Positions 55,701-64,000 of a stretch of DNA of 64,000 nt are shown in pieces. Source of the DNA: Asaia sp037151935 (lineage in GTDB: Bacteria > Pseudomonadota > Alphaproteobacteria > Acetobacterales > Acetobacteraceae). A program made the position numbers and the translations under genes. Every line of letters begins with the position of its first letter. Within the stretch, counting starts at the first letter, position 1. The notes under the pieces are model-generated. The model was not told the DNA's origin and did not search any database. It saw only the letters and a list, made by a program, of their open reading frames with translations. The DNA is taken from positions 2,790,001 through 2,854,000 of the forward strand of contig NZ_CP157575.1 of NCBI RefSeq assembly GCF_051628905.1. Reading direction: 5' to 3'.

Positions 55701-55915
55701 AGCGTATCCGCCCCGTGCTGATGACGGCACTCGCCATGATTATCGGCATGGTGCCGATGTCCATGAGCAATTCCGATAACGCCCCGATCGGCAAGGCCGT
55801 CATCGGTGGCCTGATTGTAGCGACCGCAGCGACGCTCCTGTTCGTCCCCTGTGTCTTTGCCATCGTCCATTACAGAAAGCCGCGCGAACGCGGAGATGAG
55901 GGAGCCCACGCATGA
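52745..55915 (+). CDS. RND efflux pump permease (AcrB/MMPL superfamily)
   Basis: A 1056-residue inner-membrane proton-driven exporter. Twelve hydrophobic segments enclose two large periplasmic loops. TM4 carries the proton-relay pair in GILVDDATVMIENI, and the second half has LIIVVNFQSWLDPFVIITALPGALGG. The N-terminus MNQVVITALKRPYTF and the missing F-type porter features look closer to MdtB/MdtC or the hydrophobe group than to AcrB. First gene of its operon (pump, adaptor, outer-membrane factor). Substrate unknown. Confidence 0.94.
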   Translation: MNQVVITALKRPYTFVVLSIFIVIFGVRSVIKTPTDVFPNINIPVVAIVWSYLGLMPEDMSGRVVYYYERTLTTTVNNIEHIESGSYYGRGIVKVYFQPGTDTSVAQTQITSVSQTVIKQLPTGATPPLILAYNASSVPVLTLQINSDKLNGSELYNMASNLIRPQLISVPGVSIPNPYGGLAPYITVDIDPAKLMAHNLSAVDVSTALNKQNIVLPAGDQRVGPFDYMVRTNAQPREVETFNNLPIKQVGNAVVYLRDVAYVHRGGPPQANMVLVKGRQAVMMVIMKSGDASTLDVVAGVKKLLPQVIDTLPKGTSIKILTDASGFVKDSVEDVVREMIIAALLTSLAVLLFLGSWRSTLIVATSIPLAILCSVIGLSLAGQSINVMTLGGLALAVGILVDDATVMIENIDAHLEMGKDLEMAIIDAANQIVVPTFVSTTCICIVWLPLFELTGVAGWLFMPMAEAIIFAMIASFILSRTLVPTMANWMLPAQVAAHERGDDGREPGFFGRFQRGFERRFTRFRERYKIVLAGLIEERAKFVPFFMAISIASSGLYFFVGQDFFPEIKSGTLQLHMRAPIGTRLEESGKISVLIEKKMHEVLPGQIDAVLNNCGLPFSQLNQAFIPTPTVGTEDCDITVSLKNDESPIAEYRRKIRAALIEAFPGTQITFQPADLTAKILNFGLPAPLDVQVVGRDLYGNFAFAKKLRRKLAAIPGITDVSIQQPMTQPTLSINAKRSFALGTGITEQDIAQNALVALSGSAQVGQVYYLNASGVAQLIDVQTPANYLQTLNDLKTLPIDRGDGNPTNVQPQLLGALSDIEQTGTPAEVAHYNIMPVFDIYASNEDLDLGTVARSVQRVADSMRSELPRGSHLVVRGQAVTMTDAYSQLIVGLAMSITLVYLIIVVNFQSWLDPFVIITALPGALGGIAWSLFLTHTSLSVPALTGAIMCMGTATANAILVVSFARERMEIHGDALKAALEAGYERIRPVLMTALAMIIGMVPMSMSNSDNAPIGKAVIGGLIVATAATLLFVPCVFAIVHYRKPRERGDEGAHA

Positions 55916-57192
55916 CCCAGCACCAAAATCCCGGTGCCGAGCCGAACCGCAAGCGGGGCCGCCTTGTCATCCTCATCGTGCTGGGTGTTGCCCTGCTCAT
56001 CGCCGCCTGGGGCATTCTCGGGCGCTCTATGCACTACAGCAGCCTCGAGCAGGAGGCCGATGACAATGCCCGTGCCCGCGTCAGTCTGATCAACCCGCAG
56101 CCCGGCCCAGCCGTGCGTCACCTGGATCTGCCAGCCAATCTGGCCGCCTGGTATCAGGCGCCGATCTACGCGCAGGTCTCTGGCTATGTGAAGATGTGGT
56201 ACAAGGATTACGGCGCCCATGTGAAATCGGGCGATCTTCTGGCCGAGATCAGCACCCCGAGCCTGGATGCGCAGTACGAGGCCGCCAAGGCGAACTACAA
56301 TGTCGTGCTTGCCCGCTACAAGCTGGCAGTGATCACGGCCAAGCGCTGGGCCGATCTGCGCGATACGCAGGCCGTGTCGCGACAGGAAGTCGATGTGCAG
56401 GCGGCCAATGCTGCCGCTCAGAAGGCTCAGGTCGATCAGGCCCAGCATGAGGTCGAGCGTTTCGAGGCGCTGGAAAACTTCAAGCGCATTGTCGCACCCT
56501 TCGATGGCATCGTGACGTCGCGCCTCGTGAACGTGGGCGATTATGTGAATGCGGGCGGCGGCGACCTCAATGCACGCGGCAGCGCGTCAGAGCTGTTCAC
56601 GGTTGCTGACACCCATCGCATGCGCGTGTTCGTCTCGGTGCCGCAGGATTATGCGGCGGTCATTTCCGACAAGCTGGCGGCCAATCTGACCCTGCCGCAG
56701 TTCCCGGGGCGGGTATACAAGGCGAGCTTCCTCGCAACAGCGCAGGCTTTCAGCCCCGCAACGCGCACCGTGACGACCGAGCTCGAACTGGGTAACGAGG
56801 ACGGCACGCTCTGGCCCGATTCCTACGCGACGGCGCATTTCACCGCGCCGGGCGAACCCGGCGTGCTGATCGTGCCGGTCAATGCGCTTATCTTCCGTGC
56901 GCAGGGCACGCAGCTTGCAACAATCGTCGATAATCGTGTTCATCTGATCGACGTAAAAACCGGCATCAATTACGGCATGACCATCCAGATTCTGGGCGGT
57001 ATCGAGGCGAAGGACCAGATCGTGGCCAACCCGACGGCCGATATGCTCGAAGGAGATGAGGTCAAGGTGGTCGGTGCGACGCGGGGCTATAACGATGTGA
57101 CGGCGGCACCGCGCAAGAACGTTGCGCCTGCACCCAAATCCGTCTCACCCGAAGACGATGACGGTGGCAACGAAAACGGGGCGCGTCGATGA
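55912..57192 (+). CDS. RND periplasmic adaptor (HlyD/AcrA type)
   Basis: A 426-residue membrane-fusion protein. One N-terminal helix (LVILIVLGVALLIAAWGI) is followed by the lipoyl half-motif YVKMWYKDYGAHVKSGDLLAEI, an alpha-hairpin coiled coil (about 125-180), FDGIVTSRLVNVGDYV and a beta-barrel domain. Unlike many AcrA it has no lipobox. It overlaps the pump gene (ATGA) and the next gene, so the three are translated together. Confidence 0.94.
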   Translation: MTQHQNPGAEPNRKRGRLVILIVLGVALLIAAWGILGRSMHYSSLEQEADDNARARVSLINPQPGPAVRHLDLPANLAAWYQAPIYAQVSGYVKMWYKDYGAHVKSGDLLAEISTPSLDAQYEAAKANYNVVLARYKLAVITAKRWADLRDTQAVSRQEVDVQAANAAAQKAQVDQAQHEVERFEALENFKRIVAPFDGIVTSRLVNVGDYVNAGGGDLNARGSASELFTVADTHRMRVFVSVPQDYAAVISDKLAANLTLPQFPGRVYKASFLATAQAFSPATRTVTTELELGNEDGTLWPDSYATAHFTAPGEPGVLIVPVNALIFRAQGTQLATIVDNRVHLIDVKTGINYGMTIQILGGIEAKDQIVANPTADMLEGDEVKVVGATRGYNDVTAAPRKNVAPAPKSVSPEDDDGGNENGARR

Positions 57193-58811
57193 GAGTGGGT
57201 TTCAAGCGCCGTGCCTTGCGCGGCGGGGTTGCCGGCGCGGTTCTGAGCCTGTCGCTTCTTTCGGGCTGCGATCTCGCGCCGAAATATGAGGCCCCGAAAT
57301 TCATCTATCCCAATGGCTGGGGTGGCAAGGGCGTTCTGGTAGATGGCAGACCCGCCGATGACGTGCCGAAGGGCAAATGGTGGGAAGTCTTCCACGATCC
57401 CCAGCTCAATGCGCTCGAAGAGAAGATGCTGGCCTCGAACCCCGATCTTCAGGCCCAGGCGGAAATCTTCACCCAGTCGCGCGACATCGCCCGAGAGACA
57501 CAGGCCCAGCTCGCCCCGCAGCTCAACGGTTCGGCAGGCATGTCTAACAACAAGACGTCGCTGACCCGTCTGTGGCGTGGCGCCAACGCGAACTCTCCCA
57601 CAACCGAATCCAGCGTCTTCTACAGCGGCGCCGCGACCTGGGAGCCTGACTTCTTCAGCCGTATCCGCAACGCGACGCGTATGCAGAAGAACATGGCGCA
57701 GGCAAGTGCGGCCGATTACGCCAATCTCCGTCTGATGCTCGAGGCCGAACTGGCCTCGAACTATCTCGGCCTGCGCGGGCTCGACGCGCAATACGCGGTT
57801 TATGACGATTCGATCCGCTACTATCAGACGGCCGTAAAAATCACCCGGTTGCGTCAGGCCGGGGCTATCGCCGCAGGGCTTGATGTCTCGCGCGCCGAAA
57901 ACCAGCTTTTTGCCACCATGGCGTCGCAGAGCAATGTGCGCGCGCAGCGTCAGGTGATGGAACACGCCATTGCCGTCATGGTGAACACGGTGCCGGGCAG
58001 CTTTCATATCGCGCCGTCTACGGTTCAGGTGCTGCCTTATACGATCCTGCGCATTCCGTCGGGCTTCCCGTCGCAATTGCTGGAGCGTCGCCCCGATATT
58101 GCCTCGGCAGAACGCAATCTCGCTGCCAATAGCCGCGCCATCGGCGTGGCGCGGGCTGCCTTTTATCCCGATGTCACCTTCAGCCTGAACGGTGGCTTCA
58201 TGAATAACGGCTTCGATCTGGCGAGTCTTGGCAACTCGATGTGGAGCTATGGGGTGCAGGCGGTCGAGCCGCTCTTTACCGGTGGTCTGCGCCGCGCCGC
58301 CCTTCAGCGTGCCTGGTCGCAATATCGCGAAAGCGCCGATCACTACCGCTCGACCGTGCTCTCGGCCTTTCAGGATGTCGAGGATGGCATCTCGCAGACC
58401 CAGGCCTTTGCCGATCAGCAGAAGCAGCAGATGGCGGCGGTCGACGCCGCCTTGCGTACGCAGCGCATGACCATGGCGCTCTATACGGGTGGTTTGACCA
58501 ATTATCTCGATGTGGTCGTGGCGCAGCAGGCAGCGCTCGTGGCGCGCATCGACGCGGTACAGGCGCAGACCATCCAGGTTCAGGCCAGCGTGCGCCTCAT
58601 CAAGGCCCTTGGCGGTGGCTGGGATCGCTCTGCTTTGCCTGCGGTCAAGGACATCAACCCCTTCGGCATCCTGCAATATGACGGGCTGCACCACCCGCGT
58701 CCGGCGGGCGATGTCGATACGCGAACAGCCCCGGCCGATCAGGATCTGAGCGGCGTATCGTCCCCGAATCCTCCGATGAAAGACTTGACAGCCGCTCCCT
58801 CGGGGCGTTAA
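57189..58811 (+). CDS. Outer-membrane efflux lipoprotein (NodT/OprM family)
   Basis: A 540-residue trimeric channel lipoprotein. Signal and lipobox LLSGC (Cys27) are followed by DLAPKYEAPKF, two OEP domains, FPSQLLERRPDIASAERNLAA and a C-terminal tail rich in Pro and Asp. It completes the tripartite RND exporter. Last gene of the operon; rplK starts 103 bases on. Confidence 0.94.
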   Translation: MRVGFKRRALRGGVAGAVLSLSLLSGCDLAPKYEAPKFIYPNGWGGKGVLVDGRPADDVPKGKWWEVFHDPQLNALEEKMLASNPDLQAQAEIFTQSRDIARETQAQLAPQLNGSAGMSNNKTSLTRLWRGANANSPTTESSVFYSGAATWEPDFFSRIRNATRMQKNMAQASAADYANLRLMLEAELASNYLGLRGLDAQYAVYDDSIRYYQTAVKITRLRQAGAIAAGLDVSRAENQLFATMASQSNVRAQRQVMEHAIAVMVNTVPGSFHIAPSTVQVLPYTILRIPSGFPSQLLERRPDIASAERNLAANSRAIGVARAAFYPDVTFSLNGGFMNNGFDLASLGNSMWSYGVQAVEPLFTGGLRRAALQRAWSQYRESADHYRSTVLSAFQDVEDGISQTQAFADQQKQQMAAVDAALRTQRMTMALYTGGLTNYLDVVVAQQAALVARIDAVQAQTIQVQASVRLIKALGGGWDRSALPAVKDINPFGILQYDGLHHPRPAGDVDTRTAPADQDLSGVSSPNPPMKDLTAAPSGR

Positions 58812-58813
58812 GG
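58785..58813 (+). promoter_or_regulatory. Candidate rplK operon promoter
   Basis: TTGACA, 17 bases, TTAAGG, inside the end of the efflux gene and about 100 bases before rplK. The -35 is perfect; the -10 is poor. Confidence 0.35.
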
Positions 58814-58914
58814 GGCCGCTCCAATTCGGAACGCGGGAGAGGGTGCGTCAGCCGCAAGGCAGGCAGCCCCTCACTGGAACCGCGGTTCGGGCAAACCATC
58901 AAGGAGTCCCGGAT

Positions 58915-59349
58915 ATGGCCAAAAAAGTTGTTGGCTACATCAAGTTGCAGATCCCGGCAGGCAAGGCGAACCCGTCGCCGCCAGTCGGTCCGGCCCTGGG
59001 TCAGCGCGGCCTGAACATCATGCAGTTCTGCAAAGAGTTCAACGCCAAGACGCAGACTCTCGAGCCCGGCATGCCGATCCCGGTCGTTATCACGGCCTAT
59101 GCGGATCGTACGTTCAGCTTCGTCACCAAGACCCCGCCGAACACCTACTTCCTGCTCAAGGCCGCCAAGGTCTCCAAGGGCAGCCAGACTGTCGGCAAGG
59201 CCGCCGCTGTCGGTTCTGTCACGACCGCGCAGCTGCGCGAGATCGCTGCAGAGAAGTTCAAGGATATGAACGCGAATGACATCGACGGCGCAGTGCGCAT
59301 GCTGGCCGGTTCGGCCAAGTCGATGGGTCTGAACGTGGTGGAGGGCTGA
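58915..59349 (+). CDS. rplK: 50S ribosomal protein L11
   Basis: A 144-residue L11. MAKKVVGYIKLQIPAGKANPSPPVGPALGQRGLNIM is diagnostic. AAGGAG precedes ATG 58915. It starts the rplKAJL-rpoBC cluster and is followed by rplA after four bases. secE and nusG, which usually precede it, are absent here. Confidence 0.99.
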   Translation: MAKKVVGYIKLQIPAGKANPSPPVGPALGQRGLNIMQFCKEFNAKTQTLEPGMPIPVVITAYADRTFSFVTKTPPNTYFLLKAAKVSKGSQTVGKAAAVGSVTTAQLREIAAEKFKDMNANDIDGAVRMLAGSAKSMGLNVVEG

Positions 59350-59353
59350 TCCT

Positions 59354-60046
59354 ATGGCCAAGAACAAGAGGCTGACCGCCGCCCGCGCTACGGTCGACAC
59401 CGACAAGCAGTATGACCTCGGCGCAGCCGTGGCTCTCGTAAAGGGCAATGCCAAGGCAAAGTTCGACGAGACCATCGAAATCTCGCTGAACCTCGGCATC
59501 GATCCCCGTCACGCCGACCAGATGGTCCGTGGTCTGATCTCACTGCCGAACGGCACGGGCAAGACCCTGCGCGTGGGCGTGTTCGCTCGCGGCCCGAAGG
59601 CTGAAGAAGCCAAGGCTGCCGGTGCGGAAGTCGTCGGTGCAGAAGATCTGGCCGAGAAGATCCAGAACGGTGAAATCGAGTTCGATCGCTGCATTGCGAC
59701 CCCGGACATGATGGCGCTGGTCGGTCGTCTGGGTAAGATCCTCGGCCCGCGTGGTCTGATGCCTAACCCGCGCCTCGGCACGGTGACCATGGACGTCAAG
59801 GGTGCCGTTACGGCAGCCAAGTCCGGTCAGGTCGAATACCGCGCCGAGAAGGCCGGTATCATTCATGCTGGCGTTGGCAAGGCTTCGTTCGGCGAAGACA
59901 AGCTGGTCGAGAACATCAAGGCCCTGGTCGATGCCGTCCAGAAGGCCCGTCCGACCGGTGCCAAGGGCACCTACCTGAAGAAGGCAGCCCTGTCTTCCAC
60001 GATGGGTCCGGGTGTGCGCGTCGACGTGGCGTCGTTCACGGCCTGA
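59354..60046 (+). CDS. rplA: 50S ribosomal protein L1
   Basis: A 230-residue L1 of normal length with FARGPKAEEAKAAGAEVVG and LGKILGPRGLMPNPRLGTV. It is both a ribosomal protein and, in the family, the translational repressor of the rplKA messenger. The next gene comes after a 288-base structured leader. Confidence 0.99.
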   Translation: MAKNKRLTAARATVDTDKQYDLGAAVALVKGNAKAKFDETIEISLNLGIDPRHADQMVRGLISLPNGTGKTLRVGVFARGPKAEEAKAAGAEVVGAEDLAEKIQNGEIEFDRCIATPDMMALVGRLGKILGPRGLMPNPRLGTVTMDVKGAVTAAKSGQVEYRAEKAGIIHAGVGKASFGEDKLVENIKALVDAVQKARPTGAKGTYLKKAALSSTMGPGVRVDVASFTA

Positions 60047-60334
60047 TTTGAGAGATGACGCCGCGCGGCCTTGCCGTGCGGTGGCGTAGGGGCGGGAAGT
60101 GTTCTTCCCGCTTCCGAACCTGTCCGAGACCGGGCGTGCTGTTTCACGAAACAGTCTAAGGGATCTTGAGAGAGATCCGCGAGCGGGAGACGGGGCGTCA
60201 GCAGACAGGGCAGGGCAACCTGCCGGAATGCTGGGTTCCGATTGAATGGACAGGCGAGCGGCACTTTTCCGTTTCTGGGGAAGTGTCATGGGTAACCCGG
60301 TCTGGAAGCTCCGGTTTCCGGACTGACGAGGAGA
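60047..60334 (+). promoter_or_regulatory. L10-type ribosomal protein leader with internal hairpins
   Basis: The 288 bases between rplA and rplJ carry a GC-rich hairpin (60061-60081, CCGCGCGGC/GCCGTGCGG), a perfect hairpin GCGGGAAG/CTTCCCGC (60092-60111) and, further on, the GGCAACCTGCCGG and CGATTGAATGGACAGG elements that recall the L10 leader bound by L10(L12)4. I infer autoregulation of rplJL. Confidence 0.7.
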
Positions 60335-60859
60335 ATGGATTTGGACCGTCAGGAAAAACGGGCCTTCGTCGAATTCCTCGCCAACGTGTTCAACAGCACG
60401 TCCATGGTTGTCGTGACCGAAAACAAAGGTCTCACGGTAGCTGATGTGACGGAGCTGCGTCGACGCGTTCGTGCGGCGGGTGCGACGTATAAGGTTGCGA
60501 AAAACCGGCTGGCCAGCCTCGCTCTGCATGGGACCCAATTCGACGGAATTCTTCCGCTGCTGAAGGGCCCGACCGCGCTTGCGTGGTCCGAGGACCCTGT
60601 TGCAGTGGCGAAGACGATCGTCGAGTTCGCCAAGACGAATGACAAGCTTGTGGTGCTCGGTGGCTCCCTTGGTAACCAGACGCTCGATGCGAATGGTATC
60701 AAGGCTCTTGCCGCCCTGCCGTCGCTGGACGAACTGCGTGCGCAGCTGGTGGGTATGATTTCTACCCCCGCTACGCGTATTGCAGGCGTTGTCCAGGCTC
60801 CGGCAGGCCAGCTTGCTCGCGTTTTCGGCGCCTATGCCAAGACCGGCGAAGCAGCCTGA
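60335..60859 (+). CDS. rplJ: 50S ribosomal protein L10
   Basis: A 174-residue L10 with KRAFVEFLANVFNSTSMVVVTENKGLTVADVTELRRRVR and KVAKNRLA. GAGGAGA lies five bases before ATG 60335. Anchors L12 dimers at the stalk base. Confidence 0.98.
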   Translation: MDLDRQEKRAFVEFLANVFNSTSMVVVTENKGLTVADVTELRRRVRAAGATYKVAKNRLASLALHGTQFDGILPLLKGPTALAWSEDPVAVAKTIVEFAKTNDKLVVLGGSLGNQTLDANGIKALAALPSLDELRAQLVGMISTPATRIAGVVQAPAGQLARVFGAYAKTGEAA

Positions 60860-60937
60860 ATTGTCTTACGCAGCGTCGCCCCGCGCTCGGGGCGTGTGTT
60901 GTGAATCGAAAACCAGTTATACAAAAGGACCATTATC

Positions 60938-61312
60938 ATGGCCGATCTGAACAAAATCGTTGACGAACTGTCCGCTCTGACCGTTCTCGAAGCCGCTGAA
61001 CTGTCCAAGCTGCTCGAAGAGAAGTGGGGCGTTTCTGCTGCTGCTCCGGTTGCCGTTGCTGCTGCTGGTCCGGCTGCTGCCGCTGCTCCTGCTGAAGAGC
61101 AGACCGAGTTCACCGTGATCCTCGCCGAAGCAGGCGACAAGAAGATCAACGTGATCAAGGAAATCCGTGGCATCACGGGCCTGGGTCTGAAGGAAGCCAA
61201 GGACCTGGTCGAAGGCGCTCCGAAGACCGTCAAGGAAGGCGTTTCCAAGGACGAAGCAGCGAAGATCAAGAAGCTGCTCGAAGACAACGGCGCCAAGGTC
61301 GAAGTCAAGTAA
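60938..61312 (+). CDS. rplL: 50S ribosomal protein L7/L12
   Basis: A 124-residue L12. The N-terminal dimer domain (LNKIVDELSALTVLEAAELSKLLEEKWGV) is followed by an Ala/Pro/Val hinge and a C-terminal domain (EEQTEFTVILAEAGDKKINVIKEIRGITGLGLKEAKDLVE). AAAGGA precedes the ATG. Confidence 0.99.
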   Translation: MADLNKIVDELSALTVLEAAELSKLLEEKWGVSAAAPVAVAAAGPAAAAAPAEEQTEFTVILAEAGDKKINVIKEIRGITGLGLKEAKDLVEGAPKTVKEGVSKDEAAKIKKLLEDNGAKVEVK

Positions 61313-61332
61313 TCAAGCCCACGAACCGCGCT

Positions 61333-61400
61333 TCGTCCCCGGACGAGGCCGGTTGTGGATTGAGACAGGTCAGGGCGGAAATCCTTTCGGGTTTCCGCCC
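61333..61400 (+). terminator. Attenuator-like hairpins between rplL and rpoB
   Basis: TCGTCC-CC-GGACGA (61333-61346), then a 12-base stem at 61373-61384 with 61389-61400 (GGGCGGAAATCC/GGGTTTCCGCCC, loop TTTC). The long stem lacks a T-run, so it may be a partial terminator that lowers rpoBC relative to rplJL, as in other bacteria. Confidence 0.6.
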
Positions 61401-61403
61401 GAT

Positions 61404-61431
61404 TTGCCGTTGCGGACAAACCCTGTATAAG
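61404..61431 (+). promoter_or_regulatory. Candidate rpoB promoter
   Basis: TTGCCG, 16 bases, TATAAG, 120 bases before rpoB and just downstream of the attenuator-like hairpin. Confidence 0.35.
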
Positions 61432-61550
61432 GGCCGGTTGTCGCGCAAGTATGGCAGAAATTCATGGCGCCGGTCGTTCCGGTCGCCCGTCGTCTCGAGA
61501 TTTCCGGGGCGCGGACGACCCGAAGGTCTGGTGCGAGAGGGCAGGGATAG

Positions 61551-64000
<2,450 letters not shown>

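Noticed and set aside
57087..58694. 535-codon minus-strand frame over the efflux outer-membrane gene
   Set aside because: Antisense to a clear NodT/OprM gene.

Overview
The window reads as ordinary chromosome from an alphaproteobacterium, most likely an acetic acid bacterium (Acetobacteraceae; Asaia, Kozakia or Gluconobacter-like, genus not certain). This rests on high-GC coding sequence, the alphaproteobacterial gene order DUF3576 - leuS - lptE - holA, minCDE together with a full pst/pho operon, polyol/ketose catabolic genes, and a tRNA-Arg(CCU) split by a group I intron, as known from other alphaproteobacteria. No prophage, insertion sequence, CRISPR array or recognisable defence system was seen.

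Layout. 1-5.5 kb: end of a type IB topoisomerase, an aldo/keto reductase, a secreted repeat protein behind an unusually AT-rich leader, Dps, a small NTF2-like protein and an MFS exporter. 5.6-9.2 kb: two divergent surface-glycan glycosyltransferase genes. 9.2-16.1 kb: phosphate uptake and control, pstC-pstA-pstB-phoU-phoB-phoR, with pstS downstream behind an opposing membrane-protein gene; phoR appears to start at a CTG codon. 16.2-17.5 kb: a low-molecular-weight phosphatase overlapping a fructosamine-kinase-family gene, a likely protein-deglycation pair. 17.5-23.6 kb: a sugar/polyol locus (FGGY kinase, class I aldolase, zinc dehydrogenase, GntR/UTRA regulator, dihydroxyacetone kinase) with matching operator-like palindromes. 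23.8-26.6 kb: an asparagine-type permease and a dicarboxylate/acidic amino acid symporter.

27.2-35 kb: tRNA-Arg(CCU) with a 244-nt group IC3 intron, a BTAD/SARP-like regulator, then DUF3576-leuS-lptE-holA. 35-39 kb: a peptide-type ABC transporter (two permeases, two ATPases) without a binding protein. 39-43.5 kb: paired REP-like hairpins, a TonB-dependent receptor, a Tat-exported yellow/major-royal-jelly-like protein and a small membrane protein. 43.6-46 kb: minC-minD-minE plus a YidB-like gene. 46-50.3 kb: GST, BaiN-type flavoprotein, DJ-1/PfpI protein, small lipoprotein and RmuC. 50.3-58.8 kb: a two-component system followed by an RND efflux operon in the order pump-adaptor-outer membrane factor. 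58.9-64 kb: rplK-rplA-rplJ-rplL-rpoB, with an L10-type leader before rplJ and a strong hairpin (attenuator candidate) before rpoB; rpoB runs off the end.

Functionally the window joins housekeeping (translation, transcription, division, outer membrane assembly, replication) with nutrient sensing (phosphate), carbohydrate use and envelope transport. The most notable non-standard items are the intron-split tRNA, the CTG-started phoR, the unassigned ketose/polyol locus with its operators, and the palindromes ahead of the RND and DHA kinase genes.
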